Source: Pyrocephalus nanus (lineage: Eukaryota > Chordata > Aves > Passeriformes > Tyrannidae). From it: DNA of 64,000 nt. Positions 1 to 14,310 of the stretch are shown piece after piece. The notes below the pieces were generated by a model. The model saw nothing but the letters and a program-made list of their open reading frames with translations. It was not told the DNA's origin and did not search any database. The stretch is taken from assembly GCA_038380795.1 (NCBI GenBank), contig CM076268.1:24127501-24191500 (forward strand), given 5' to 3'. Numbering within the stretch: the first letter of the stretch is position 1; each line of letters opens with the position of its first letter. A program made the translations under genes and the position numbers.

Positions 1-3000
1 AGGCATATTATTCTTGTTCCTATTGTTTAAATGTGACCTTCCTATCAATGAAAGTGATCCTTAATGGTGTTGAAAGGTGTCCATAGTGCTGAAGTGAAAG
101 TATTTAGGAACAAGAGAAACACAAAAATATGTGATTTTTTTTTTCCTAACAAATAGGAGAAACTTAAGTTCAGTATAATTTGTATTGTTACACTGACTTT
201 GAATTTATCACCCTGTCAAAATAATAAAATGAAGCCGTAAGATCCTAATGAGTTCAAGCTCCAGGTACCCACATAGACAGTAGGTACAGTAAGTTGGAAA
301 GGAAGCAGTGATACTTGGAGGCTGTCTACAGAATGGATACTTGACTTACAAACATTATGATGTCACCCTGATCCCTACATCCACACCAGATAATAATTAT
401 AATGTGGCTGAAATTTTTATAGGGAGTCTCTGGAATTTTAATACCCATTTCCCACCGAGTCTCTGTAAGACTTTACAGTCCTTTCTTATTGGTGCTGATT
501 TTTTTTTATTCAAGTTTTCCTTTAATGCAACTCTGAATATCTTACTAAGGTAAATTTGAATGCTGTCACTTTGCTCCCTGACGTAGCTTTCCAGAGGTAT
601 ATTTTTTGTCTGGAATTTAGTGTCTAACATTGTAGGAAGCTGATTAGCTGATTAGAGATGTCTTATGTTCTGACTTGACTGGCAGTGGTAGCAATTGGTC
701 TTAATTAGGTGAATTAGCACAGTTTCAAGTACATTTCATGTGCTATAGAAGGGTAATAGTAGGCCCCATACTTAATTTCTGTGAGTCTGACAAATGTGTG
801 GTGGAAGCAGGTTATGCTACTCTTTATGGCCTGATTAAAACGTTGATTTTTGGTGTGTGGTATGGGGAAGCCTTAGTAGTACAACTGTTCCAAGCTCACC
901 ATCCCACCAAGGTTAATGGTTTGTGTTTATCACTAGGATTAGGCAAAATGGTGAAAAAAAGTCTTCTAACCAAGTTATTTTTATCTGCCTGAAATACAGC
1001 TGTTCTCTGTTTGCTTTCAAAACCACAAGATTCAAAATAATACCCAGCTACCAAACCCTATGTATTAGTCTTGCCTGAATTGAAAAGGAAAATAGTCGAA
1101 GCCTATATGGTTGTGAGTAGCTGCTTCCCTGTGATTTGTGCTTTCAGCAGCTGTCTTTGCTCAGTCAGTGAAGTTACAGAGCAACAATGTCAGAGGGAAG
1201 GAAGATCCCTTCATAAGGTCAGGGTATAAGGCAGTCTGTGCTTCTGTTCTTCGAGCATGCTGGTAAAACAGTAGGGGAAGAGGACGGCAAAGACGACAAG
1301 GCCTGCAAGAGCTGGGCTGGGCTGATGACAGTCTACTGCCCTGCAACTTCTCTATCTAATTTTCTTAGCTTCAACAACCATTAAAATTTTCCAAACTGTG
1401 CAGCAGTGAGTAGAGGCCAATTGTCTGAAGCTTGAACTACTATTATTCATGTTTGGTTTCTTTATTTGCAAAAAGAAAGAATTAACTAACATGAACTTTT
1501 TAAATTATTTCATTAATATTAATTATAAAGAAGGTTAAGCACCTAAAGTAATATTTTATTAATATGACATATTTGTTTTATTTTTTTCTTTTCCATTAAC
1601 TGGTGAAAAACCATGAGATTTACACTCTGTGCCATGACCAACCCAAGAACCTCCTCGTCTTTCTTCCTGATTTACAACTCACAGAACAAGGACAGATAAG
1701 TCACTGAGTTGAGATGGTTCCTCTGACTGACAACTCAGTTGTCAGGAACTGATGGTTCCTCCTGCTCTGGCAACTTGGCTTAGTTTCAAAGCTTTTATTT
1801 TGTGTGTGAGGCTTTTTGAGAAGGCTGTTAGCAAGGTGTAGCATCACAGTCCTGTGACTCAAGCAGTTCTCTCACGTGATTTCATGCTGCAGAGCAAGCT
1901 GTGCATTGGAAGCATTCAGTCCTGAGAAGATGAATATTAACACTGATTTTTATTTGCCTGGTAACAACTTAAAACTTGTGTTGAAGTACAGAAGCCGTTC
2001 TCTGCTAGGCACTGTATGTGTCTAATAGAACAGTAACTCCAGCATCTGATTATACATAGTAGGTGAGTGCAAGATGTAGATGAAAAATGTAACATTAAAC
2101 AGAGATGGTACTGGCTAGTGTAAAAGCAGGGGTTAATGAAACTTACTGCCTGAAGGGTAGCAAGTAGTAAAAACAGAAATAGAGCCTCAAAACCTTGGAA
2201 GTTGCAAAATGAAATCTTAAGCAACAGTTCTATTACTATCTCTCATGGAAAGTAGAGATGAGAACTAAACATCGTGTATCTTCTGACATCAAATCTGTCT
2301 TGGCCAATAGCCAGATGAAACACATATGGGCCTGTGCCCTAAATTGGTCAGGATCTTCAGGGACCTTGGAAAGTTATCCTTGGAGCATTGTGGAATTTTT
2401 CTTACTCTGGAAAATCAAGGGAGGAAATTACACATGCTACAGATTAGCTTTCTTCCTCTTTTGTCACTTTTTTTTTTTTTTTTTTTGAGGGAATTGTTAC
2501 AGCTTTTGTCTAGTGAGCTTTATGGTATATGTCCAGTGACATCTTGAGAGTGAACTTTTGTCTGTGTTAAAACTAAGTGTATTAATGTAGTATGCAAGCA
2601 GAGGTGAAATAGTAGGAACTAATGATAAGTCTAACTTGCATGTTCCTGCTAAGTTTTAAAAATTATTATGTTGAGCAAGGAAGATTTTGATGAAATTATT
2701 AAAGACATGATCTCTGTGCAAATTTTATGATTTGTTGCATTTCAAATCAAGTTAATTCATTCCTATGAACGCTTTTCCCTCTAGTGTCTTGGAGTTTCAC
2801 AGACATAGTTTTGTGACCATTTACATAATTATCTAAATGGGCAGCTCTTTGACATCCATCATACTTTTCCCCTCAGGATCTCTCGATACGTTTTTTCCCC
2901 TGCAATCTTTTGAAGTCCAGCCCATGATTTCTGGGGTGTAGGTATTGGCTTGATTAACTTCAAAGCGACACACCACTGACTATCACATTAGCTTGTCAGT

Positions 3001-6000
3001 TGGCCTCCAGCAGACACTGCAATTGTGAATGGAATTGAGTAGCTTTACTGTAGCTTCATTTTCTTTTTTTTTTTTTTTCTTCCAGAGCAATGGTAAAATA
3101 ATTAAATATGAAAGTTCAACAATGTCATTCAAGTATATGTTCATATGCTGGTCAATAGTATCTGCTACAACTTTAAATGGGGAGAGGTATAGGATGCCAA
3201 AGTATGTTCTGTCTGTTTTTCAAGACTTTGTTGCCTGAAGAAGAATCCAGAATAGTGTGGAGACTTAGCAGAGTTGTAACCAAATCTTTCTCCCAGGTCT
3301 TAAGGGGTTTGAAATAGCACAAGATCTGGATTTTTTTTTTTTTTTTTTTTTTTGTAAACTAAAACTTGATTGACATCAAACAAACAACTGTGCCCCTGTT
3401 TTCAGTGTGATGTTAAAGATCCAAAGGTCAATGCAATGTATGTCTTGTTATGATGATAGAACTGTAAATCATCAGTCACATAAAAGCATTTTTATAAACT
3501 TCATCCCCTTAATGTCAGCTATGCGATACAATTGTATTTCTTGCTGTATTAGTTTGCCTACCTTATTTTTGTAATAAGACATCTAAAGATGCCATCTGGT
3601 TCTGGTGATAGATAAATTTTAATAATTAAATAGTTGTGGTAATCTGTGGGATGTGACCAGTCTCCTGAAATTTTGATAAAGATAGCTGGTGACTTTTAGG
3701 GAAGACAGTAATTTTTCTTGGTACAGACTATTTCAGTATGCTGTTTTTGGAATGATATGGTTTCATTTTATTTTTCCTGAGAACCCCCTTTCCTGTCTTT
3801 AATTTCTCTATGCAAATGATAGATACCCAAATGTAAGCTCATTTAAATACAATTAGATTGGAAGTTAAATATGAACAGACTGTGAGAAAGGCTTGTTTTT
3901 CTGAGATCTAAAGCAGAGTCGCTAGTGAGCAGCATTGGATTTAATTATCCTTCTTAATGTCAATTATATAAAGACAATATGGGAAAATGTATTTACAGCT
4001 CCAAGAAACTGTATATGTACAGCATGCTCATTTGGATGGTAAATACAGAAATATTTAGAGGAACTATGTGTGTTGGACATGAGACATGCATAGGTATGGT
4101 CAGGAGGTTTATTTTCGTAGTAATTAGAAACGGAATCTGAGTTAGAATAATAGGTCACATAATATCTAATGATTAATAGCTAGACCTGTGAGTTTTTATA
4201 GGGAACTATTTTAGGTATTTTGATATAGATAAACCTGTTACTCATTTGATATATTTCAGTTATTTCAGAAATGCTGTCTCTTGCAATGCAGTTTAATGCC
4301 CTGCCACCTCATACAATTTTCTGTACAAATAAGACTGTACATGTTACACAATAAAACCTGTAACTGATATCTGTAATGAAAGGAGAAATGAGGAATTAAG
4401 AATTCAGTCCTATGGAAGCACTTGCATGTGTCATTCTAGAAACCAGAGCTAACATAAAACACTCCAATTAATACTGAATACTGCATATTATTTGATTACA
4501 ATTCAGAAAACTTTTTTTGGTAGGTCACAATAGGGTGGCTTAATTTAAGTCAGCATTTTTAATCATGATTTCAGTCAGTAGGCAGGAACCCTATATTTAA
4601 ATAATTAATTTTAATCTGTTCTTAATTATTTTCCTAAAGAAATTTCAGTCATGTTAGTAGGCATAAACAATTAAAACACACTGATTTACAAACAGATTTA
4701 ATCTTATGGTAATAATTAGTAATTTTTTTTGCTAATAGATAGGGTACATTAAAAATACACGTCATTATATTACTTAATATACATTTATTCATATTGTTAA
4801 TTTTTGCTTTTTCTGATATTAGAGAATGGTGAATTGTTTGTTGTCTGCTTCAAGGATATTTTGTCACCTAGGGTTTTTTCAAGAAGCATGCCTCCCTTTG
4901 TGAGATGTAAATTAAATGATTCATTAAGTTACTTAAGGAAAAAACCTGTAATGAGATGTATGCATGATTTTAAAAGGAGATAATAAAGAAGTTTGACTTC
5001 TTGTATTTTCAATAGTCACTGAACAGAAGTATTAGCTATAGTGAATATCTACTCTCAGCACACACTAAATTTTCAGAAGTGTTTAGATACGAAAAAGTTC
5101 CATCAATCTATCTTTAGATGTCTAAACAACATTCATTGTCTTTCCCCATATATTTCAGAATTTTAGAACTTGCAATTCCTGTAGTCTTTTGTATCTTCTT
5201 TTATTCACAGTGGGAAGAGAAAACCATCTCTCCATTTTCAGCTTACAATTGCCTTATTGAATAATGAGGTTAACCCAGTGAAGAAAACATTAATACCATT
5301 TTTATTAGATTGAAATGTTAAGAAAAAATATTAGTTGGAGTAAAAGCGTGGCTTAAAAATGACAAATAAAAAAAGTTGAAATGATTTAACCCTGCTTATA
5401 GGAGAAAAATAAAATCAGTAACGCCAAGAAAAACACAAGTTTTTGGAAGGACAAAGGAAAGGAAAACAAAAGTTCCCTCTTCTACTACTGCATTTCTCAT
5501 GGCAGTGGCTAAATGGACATAATAAAAAAGCTTCTAAGGAACCCTGTTAGATCAAAAATCTATGAAATAGAATCCTGTTTGCAAGTGACACAGTAGCACC
5601 TAAAAAGTTGTCATGGACAGACTGGTTTAAATAAGTATACGCTTGGCAGAAAATACCGTGATTGTATTTTAATGAGCAAAGAGCACACTCACTGAAGTCT
5701 ATATTTATGCATTTATCTCATGAGTGATTAAAGAAATTTCAAGATATGTATAACATGCTGTAGGAAGTTTTAAAGAAAATACTCTCTTTGCTTATTTAAT
5801 AGTCAGTGTTAGCTTAGCAACCACTACAGCAAGGAAATGAATTAGATTTTGAACTCAAGTTTTGCTGAAGCTCCCATCTTTGAAGGAAAGCAATGGGAGA
5901 ATCTGTCTTATAGGCAAATGTGCTGTGTTAGGTTGTAGGCTGAACTGTGTGTGTCTGTCATGAAAGGCTTACTTTTAACCTTTCTAGATAGCAGAAGAAA

Positions 6001-6178
6001 TAATTTATCACTGAGTATGTCTTGATAACAGAACAGTAAATGAGTTCCTTCTAGACATGAAGATGCACTAGATCCTAGAGAGGGCTCACTGAGATGTCAG
6101 TTTGCAGTAGTTGTGTATTTTTTCTGCAGTGATTCACTCCAAGTTCTTCCTACCACTACCCAGGAGCAAAGCTTTGCA
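1..6178. other. non-coding AT-rich stretch
   Basis: No supportable gene. Frames are short and broken by stops at the density expected from AT-rich DNA. The stretch holds T runs at 2468-2486, 3064-3078 and 3331-3353. A TAAT-rich block at about 4380-4800 has many homeodomain-type cores (AATTAAT, TTGATTACA, AATAATTAATTT) and could be a conserved element. An acceptor-like poly-pyrimidine/CAG at 3064-3085 is followed by a donor-like GAG|GTATAG at 3186, but the pyrimidine tract is just a homopolymer, so I do not call an exon. Confidence 0.7.
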
Positions 6179-6634
6179 TCACCACTCACTGCTGTCATCC
6201 ATAATGTCTGCATCTTTCATCTTACCATCATATTTCTCTGCAGTCTTGGGCTGAAAGGAAATGGATCCATGGTACATATTTAACCCTGGAAGTATCACTC
6301 CTGCTACGCTATTCAAAAGGCATCTCCCTAACCCAATTTTATCACTTGTTTCTCCCTCAGCAGGACTGCCTGGGTTTTTTGAGCAAAGCTGTGCAGCTTG
6401 ACAATAAGGGGACCTTTTTTCAGGCTGGTGGGAGTTATCATCCCCAAAGGAATTATAGCTTTTCCCTGTAGAAGTATATTGAGATGGGGGAATATTCTTA
6501 TCCTTCTTCTCTATAAGGATTACTTGATGAGAAGCCACACCAACTGGTGGTGGTTTGAACAGTCCTCTGAGTTGAGGAGAAAGGCAAATCTGCATTCTCT
6601 GCAGTAAGACCCTGAGAATGATCTTGAATGTCAT
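6179..6634 (-). other. unassigned 151-codon open frame
   Basis: An open frame of 151 codons on the minus strand in otherwise non-coding DNA. I do not recognise the product. The translation is mainly polar, with several Ser/Pro/Asn-rich stretches in the middle and an acidic end (DADIMDDSSEW). There is no signal peptide, membrane helix or family motif that I can see. A frame of this length can occur by chance in a 64-kb vertebrate window read six ways. Within it the minus strand reads GATG|GTAAGATG at about 6225, a donor-like string, so it could instead overlap an exon. It is recorded because it is one of the longer frames outside repeats; chance is the likeliest explanation. Confidence 0.15.
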
Positions 6635-9600
6635 GTCAGATGAAAATTCATGAGTCTATTCTGTCACCATGTGAGGCAGCATAATAGAATATGGTCTTAT
6701 TCATATAAATTTCTGTTTTCTTCCCCTGTCACTTGTCTTTTTAGCTATTAAACAGGGTTAAGTGGCCTCTTGTCAATTTTATTAATACAGAGAATCTACA
6801 TCAAGGAGACTTTTACCCTTCTATTCCTTGGAAAGTTTCTCTCAATGCTAGGATTAGAAGTGAAGATGAAAGCTTGCAAAAAAAACCCACATTTGGACAC
6901 TGAGGAAAGGATAGATATTCAGCAGCTCCTTTTCAGGAGAGAAAACTCAATGGAGATTATACACGTTATCAGATAGTTTAGAGACACTTCTCCTCCCTGT
7001 TGATTTAAGAAAGGGAAGCAAGATGTAAACAGTAGATTGGTGGCCTCAACATGGAGCCGTGTTAGAATAAACTACAGCCTAAATGCTTATCAAATTATCT
7101 TGAATATTAGTGGCTTGTTGATTTCAGCAGCCAAATGATTGTGGTTACTACAGGGATTTGCTCTTTAGATTTCCTATCTCTGGGAGCTGAACTTTCCCTT
7201 CAGGAGGATTACCACTAGTTCCTATAGACCTAATCAGCATAAACCTCCAGCCCAGCAGGCAGGTGTCACAGTAGCTGTTCCTTTACAAGGTAAGTAAGTA
7301 CAAGATGTGAGAAGTTCAGAATTATAATGCAAGTCTTCTGTCATTTTTATCATTGGACCCTGCAGGGAGGATCTGATTAAATGGATATTCAACTCTTTGC
7401 ATTAATTTGCACCCAATTTTAATTTGCATATAATTAAGCATAAAAAGTATAATTTTATTATTTGCTGTTGGAAAGCAGATCTGTGGTAGTAAGGAGCTAC
7501 ACACAGTTGTTGAAGTGCAATATAAATTACTTTGTCTCATACCTCTTCTTTCTTTTTCTCTTTCCTACAGGATATTAATTTCAACATCTATTTTGTTTGG
7601 TATAAAATGCAACATTCAGATTGTTTCCCGAACTAAGTTTCTTCATATGTTTCTTTGTTTAGTAATTCTTCTATGTGAAAGTAGCAACCCTGTAGGCCTG
7701 GTAATCTGCAAATGCCCTGTATGGTTTCACAGAGATGTGTTTTGAGTTAAGTTGTGTGGTACAAATCCCAGCCAAGCAATCTGATTTGCATTTCAGAGGG
7801 CCTTAATTTTGTCCACAGCTTCTGATATGTTCTCTCTCACTTTGGGAAGTGAGAGAGACCAAATCAGTTTACCTCTTCGCACCTTTGTTTTCCCTCTCGC
7901 TGTGGCTTAGCCAGTCAGTTTAGGCTTTGGACCAGGGTTACAATAAGAAGGCAAAAATAGCATCACTTACATGTTCACTACAATTCTCTGGCTCTTGTTG
8001 GGCATAAATTGACTCTGTAATAACTGAGAATTCAGATTCTTACTGAAAGATTGTGAGGTTTTTATGGATCAATAAGTTACATTTGAATCTACATGTTAAA
8101 TATAAAATTACTTACTTTTTTTTTTACTCTAAACAAGTATTACCGTCTACCAGGATGAAATCTTGAATTTGTGTATTACAGTTACATCCTGAACTACATC
8201 ATGGGCATGGTGAGGCTGCTGCGGTCAAATTACTAATTTGCAGGGAGATTTCTTTTTTTTTATTTACAGCATGTGCTACTGCAGCTGTACTAGATAAGGC
8301 AGAGCTTTATTTCAATCTAGTATGGCAGTTCTCATAATCTCATACTAACAGGTGTAGGTCCTGCTACCTGCTGACTTATGAGCATGACCTTTCTGCTCAA
8401 AAATCATGCCCCAGAAATACATACCATCAAGATTTCTTAAATGGACAGCTGTAGTAGTGCTAAGGAAGTATTGTATGCTTTGCTCTTCCAGTAGTCTTAG
8501 GTCTGTAGCAGCATTTGAAATGCTGTATTTCATCAGATTGTATAATTTTATTTCAGCTATGTGAAATCATTTAGTGTATGATTCTATATGTGATTATCTG
8601 TGAAAAGCAGCACATCACATATGTACTGCTGAAACAACATATGAACAAATATAATTAGAAGTTCATGTCATTAGAAGTGTTAAGAATCGAAGTGTTACCA
8701 GATTTGATATATTATAGAGAAACTGTAGCTTAGATTGAATTTTCTAGTAGTAAACTCTTCCACCAAATTTTATTGGAACTCATTTACACCAGAAAATTTA
8801 GTCAAAAGTTTACATGTTGAGTGATATCTCTACCCAGATTTGGTGAAATGCAGCACAAAAAGCATCTTACTATAAAGTTGTGTTGAAGTGGACCATCTGG
8901 GGAGTGGAACACTGACACAAACACATGAAATAAATGCTAATTGCTAAACTGCTTAGTTTTGATTTTAAGCTTTTTTTTTCTTAATTCATAATTTGAACGG
9001 TGATCATGGATGTGCATTTCCCTTGCATTTACTTCAAAGTCATATGGAAGAGAGTAGACATTAGTCCAGTAATTAGCAATTATAATAGCATTTAGAGGCT
9101 GGAGTCCACTGACCGAATATTTTTTCAGTTGACTTTGCATCCAAATATAGATACATTATATCTCTTTACTTAGCTCCATTTTCCTATCAGAGTAAGATAG
9201 ATACAAGCCAACATCCGTATGAATGTTGTGTGGCAAGACTGGAACACTTATAGTTGGCAAAACATCAGTATTAAAGACCGAAGAGCTTTAAGACAATCCA
9301 CTTGCTAGGCAGTTAGAAGTAAAGAACTTCCTTAAAGGCTCAGAGGGTAGTTCAACAGCTGTTGCTTATATAATTGTACCAGGAGGGTACAAGCTAATTA
9401 TGGTACTGTGATGTGAAACTGTTCTAATCTGGTTCATTATTTTAAGAAATATTTGTAACGCCATGAAGAATATTTTTTTTTAAAGTATGTAGGCAATTGA
9501 AATTTAATTTGAGCTGTCTCTTCCCAGTTCGGATACCTAGTCTATCTTTCATTCATTAGCATATGGTCTTTGTATCCTGTTTGGTGTACCTTTCCTTGGG

Positions 9601-12600
9601 TCTGTGAGTCTATGAGTAGCAGCAGCAGATCGCTGCTGGAAAGGAATTACAGTAATTGACTACTGTGGTCACAAACAGTTAACTCTGTGGGAGAGGCGGT
9701 AATGCTAAATGATGCTGTAATGGCATTTCTGCTCAAATAAATGAGTCCAGCATAACAAGATTTAGGGATAGTTTCCAAATTACCACAAAAGGCATGTAAA
9801 CAAGTCATATATTAGAATGTACATTCTCTTAGCAACGATCTGACTGTGTCATGTGCTGCCATGGGGGCTTCATGACTGAGCAGAGGGTGTGGCTGGATTT
9901 AGCGGAGGCAACTTTCAAGCTTATTGGGAAGGGACACAACAGGCACAAGCTGAATTCAGGGTCTTCTCCAAGTACATAGGCTGAAAGCATTTACAGAAGA
10001 GAGGAATTTTTGCTGTGTCCTTGAAATGGATTTGCCCAATCACGGGCAGCAAAGGGTGACACTGATTAGACTGACATTAAACTGTTAGTGCTGTTCCTAT
10101 GATGGCTTTTTCCAGAGGGAACATTTCTCACCCATGTCCCCAGCGCCTCTTATTATGAGAAGAATAAGGTATATTATAGCCAGTGTTGGCTCTCTCTATA
10201 TCATATATCTCTGTCTATCTACCTATATACCCTCTATACCCTGGTGCAGTCCACAGTGAGATCTTCTCTTATGGAAGAGAATGGAGCACAACTTGAGCAT
10301 TTTGCTTGTGTGGGTGCAAATGCATGCTGTACCTTTTTTGTCCAAACAATTGTCATGTACCTCTGTAAGCTCAAGAGAGATTTCTAGTCTTGTCTACTGC
10401 TGTTCCTGGGTTGCAGCTGTGTGTGCAACTGAAGGTGGGATAGAGATTTTTAATTGTAATTGTCAGTTTTCTTCACTAGACTAATTTTTTTGATGTAACT
10501 CTGAGGTTAAGTTGTATTTGGACATGCTAGACATAATAAACTTTTCTACTTATGGTAGGACATTTGCAAATTCACATACCTGAGATTTGCTTGGTTCATG
10601 ACTTTGTAACCATAATTTTAACCAAAGTGATTAATAGTTGATAGTAATTAGCATTTTAGACTAGTATTCAGAAAGTATTTATTTCCTGAGGCACATGGAA
10701 AGTTTTAGAATGTAATCAACACAAATTATAATACAAAAAAAGGTAAAAATGTACATTTTCTGAAGTAAATTTCATAACCCTCCTGTCTCGTTGTCCAAGA
10801 AGTAGTTGGGCTAGCCTTAATGGATGTACTAATTTACTGTTATAATGTATTTCTGAATGAGTAACTCTGGCCACACTGACTAAAAGTAAGAACATCATAA
10901 GTAATTTACATCATTATAAGACAGAGTATAATATAAACTGGTATGTGTACTTTGCGTCTGGACGATGAATTGTAAACTCTGTCTGCTCTGGGCACTAGGA
11001 AACCTTCATGACCCCAGGAAGATGTAACTGTATGAATAGGAATTTGTCTTTGCCTGTATGCATGGTGCAAAAACTGGGAGTGCTGTATTCTTCAGTGGTG
11101 ACTGATCAAGTATCCACCATGTCTTTGAGGTTTCTTGTTCTCTTTCTTTCACATGCTGAGCTGTGACTTCTGGTCTTTTGTTACCAATCATAAATGTTTT
11201 AGTTTATTGGAAATATTTTGTTTGGCTTGTAACACATGCAGTAAGAGGGTCCTTTGGACTCTTCTAAGAAAAAATAGCATGTTTTCTAGTGGTGAAGAAT
11301 GTCCTGGGGAAATGGTCACGGGTATACTTCTTTAGTTATCTGTGATGCAGGATTTTTGCAGACAGAAAAGCCTTTTGGGAACATGGAAATCCTTGAATTG
11401 AAGCTGTTCTTCTTGATTCACTAGGACCTCTTCAAAAATGCTATTTGTAATGGCAGGAAATATAATTTTTTCCATAACAGGCTCTAGTATTTAGCTTTAT
11501 GTTAGACAGCTGTTTGTTAAACTAGTCAGAAGTATTGTTTGTTTTGTGTATGTTTGCAGTATGTGGAATATGTACAGTTTCGGACTATGATGGCAAACTC
11601 AGTTTGTTCAAATATATCTGTAGCTTTATTTGAATAAGAAAAACATGTATTGATTTGCGAAATCAATATAAACCAAATACTACAGAAGTTCTATGTATTA
11701 GAACCTGGAGGTACATAGGACAAAGTAAGTGTTGTTCAACTGCAGAAAGTCTAAGGGTCTGAAAAATCTACAAATTAAATATAATAACTTATTTTCAAGA
11801 TCTGACTGGGAAGAAAAAATTCTCCAATACTCACTATTTTAATTTCGTAGAAGGAAGCTTTTACAAGGTTGTTGTTGCCAAGGTAACCACTTCGTTCATA
11901 TCCATGTGTTGAGCATATGTGTATCACTTTATCTCTTAGCTCTCAGAGGCAATATCATGGCATTGCATTTGGGAAATGATTTCTTTTTTAAAGCGTATAA
12001 AACCTCTTAACATCTAAAAGATTCATTAAATGATCTCACTCAAGACAGACTTAAATTATTCTTTTGGGGTTCTTTTATGCTAAAATTCTGCATGTAACTG
12101 ACTCTTGTTATATCTGCAAACTCAGCGCAGAAGAAATTTAAAAAGTAAACAAGTCAGTGTCAATATTTCATTTTAAATGCATATATACAATGATTTATGG
12201 ATTATACTTACACAGAAGCATATATATAAATGGATTGTGTTTATATTTGTGTGCAGGAAGGACTGATGAAAAGAAGCCTAAAGAAGTCTTGCCCTCTTAA
12301 TCTTTCTTATTGATATATTTTGGTGCTAAATTCTGTTAACTATCTAACCACATGGACCCACTTGAGACTCAAGCCACTGGTATCAAACAGAAATATTTAA
12401 AACATGAGTATTTGTGGTGCTGTAGTGATTTTAGAGAAACTATGTTCTTATGTAGCTTGCACACGGAGCTGCAAAGAATGAGTGGATTTTCCAATTTCAG
12501 TATTTGCTGTAATCTCAGAAGTGCCTGGCAACAGAGTTAATGCAGAGGTTAAAAAAACAAAGGAGGATGGGGGGATGATGGACAAACTAAAAATTATGGC

Positions 12601-14310
12601 ATATACAAATGTATTGCCCACCTCATTTGAAATACCAACAGTATCCTTTTTAGTCTAATTTTGCAACATCAGTTCCTAGAGATGTAGTAGAACCAGCAAC
12701 ATGCAGCTTGTGGAGCTTGTCCTTTTAGTCTTGCAATGAAACCTAACACATCTAAAACTAGCAGGCACATGGACATTGCTTCTTGAGTAAAGTGTTTTAA
12801 AGAAAATAGAAGAAAATTCCAAATACCTATAAGCTGTCTTCCTTTTGGTACATGTAAAAAGTTTACTAGCCATTGTGACGACAATTAAATCTACTCCAGT
12901 CAAAACCGGCATTCTCCAGAGGTATAGTTTTGTTGTATTGATTGCTTTTTAGCTTTCAATGTAATAATCTTCCCTTCCTCTTTTACATGTTTGTAACTTG
13001 AAGGTACTAAGTAAAACCTGCAATGTCAATGTGCTGCTTGTATTGGAAGTGCTCTTCTCAAATCTTCATTCGCGAAGCCTAGCCGTGATGATTGGAAGTG
13101 CTCCTTTCTAGCTGTCAGTCTTGTTACCAAATGCTACTGTGCACTGGCATCAAGTAGTAATATGCGGGGCGTGACTTAAAGTTTAGGTGTTGAGCAAATC
13201 AGGAAGCATCAGCTCCCTTGAGGAAATAATGAGTCCCTTGAGTTTCTTTGTGTCCTTATGCTCAAATTCTACTCAAGTTAAAAGTATACTTGTCTACTTT
13301 TTACTTAAGAATGAAATCGAGATTTGGCTGGTTTGATGCACCACTGGGAAATAACATGAAACTTGACCTTGTATTATTCCTGGGGATTTACTGGTTTTTA
13401 TTTCACTCAGCTGGGTGTTTGTTTGGGCATGGCTTGTGGGTGTTCTGTGGGATTTGTTGATTTTTTTTCTTCCCTCTGTTTCCTCTAAAGGCACCAGGAT
13501 CATTCAAGCATTCCTGCCCCCCAACTGTATTAATTAGCAATGGCAGTGCTTCAGGTCATTTGAAAATCACAGTTACAGCTGGAAAAATAAGCCAAAGTCC
13601 TGGATGCTCATCTTGGCAGTCTACCTGACCTGTCATACTGCCTGTGGTTTTTACTGTTGTCCAAGTGGAGTTACTTAGAAAGAGTGAAGCTGTATCACGT
13701 CTTTCATTACTAAAAATATTTATGTGAAAGCTAAGAAAAGAACACTTAGCTTTTGGCTAAATTTCTCATCCTCAACTCAAAATAGTCCATATTTTTTTAG
13801 CAAAGACAACCACATTGTAGTGTTTTTGAAAGTGGCCAAGGTGGCTACTTGACTTATGGTTGGAAAATCATTTTTTTGCATGGAAAAATCTCTACAGGGT
13901 CAGTAACGTTTTGCAGAGGGATGGGTGAGACAATGGAGGGTGATAATGTTAAACTACATGAGGTAGATGTGCTGGAAGATGTCTGGCAGAGCCTCAAACT
14001 TTTATGACTTAGCCTAAAGGCCAGAAGAAAAGTAGGACTTCAGGACTTCACTACAACCTAAAAATGCCCATTATGCTGGTGAAACATTCAGAAGTGCTTC
14101 TGCTGACCACAGACTTAGCTGTTAGTAAATTGCACAAAGTAGGTTGTGTTTTTTGCCCTGCTGTCAGAGAGTTTTTTGTTATAGTTGATAAAGTTGAGAT
14201 TTGGAGAAAAAAAAAGCACCTTTTCTACTCAGATCTTCTTGCTGAACAGCAAATTGTTGAAGGAAAATAATTTTTTTTTCCTGTAAAAGTTATTTCTGAA
14301 TGTATTTCAG
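6635..14310. other. non-coding stretch with scattered regulatory-like motifs
   Basis: No supportable gene. Contents worth noting: a strong acceptor-like pyrimidine tract ending CTACAG at 7570; a conserved-looking block at about 9620-9740 with ATTACAGTAATTGAC and GGTAATGCTAAATGATGC; a degraded CTAT/TATC microsatellite at about 10190-10241; a perfect X-box at 11874-11887; and a 13-bp direct repeat (ATTGGAAGTGCTC) at 13042-13054 and 13091-13103. Everything else is ordinary AT-rich sequence with short frames. Confidence 0.65.
11874..11887. promoter_or_regulatory. RFX-type X-box motif
   Basis: The sequence GTTGCCAAGGTAAC fits the RFX X-box consensus (GTNRCC, 0-3 bases, RGYAAC) exactly, with both half-sites intact and a two-base spacer. 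In vertebrates RFX1-5 bind such sites, and X-boxes are common in promoters and enhancers of ciliary genes and MHC class II genes. No promoter or exon is apparent next to it, so if bound it would be a distal element. The match is seen directly; occupancy and target are inference. Confidence 0.4.

Noticed and set aside
3064..3186. Exon call from a poly-T acceptor and GAG|GTATAG donor
   Set aside because: The pyrimidine tract is a homopolymer, so the acceptor match is trivial; the reading frame is not persuasive.
7571..7699. Exon after the strong acceptor at 7570
   Set aside because: The acceptor is excellent but no convincing donor or coding content follows; the candidate CTG|GTAATC at 7699 is weak.
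13042..13103. 13-bp direct repeat as a target-site duplication
   Set aside because: Only 36 bp lie between the copies, with no mobile-element signature.
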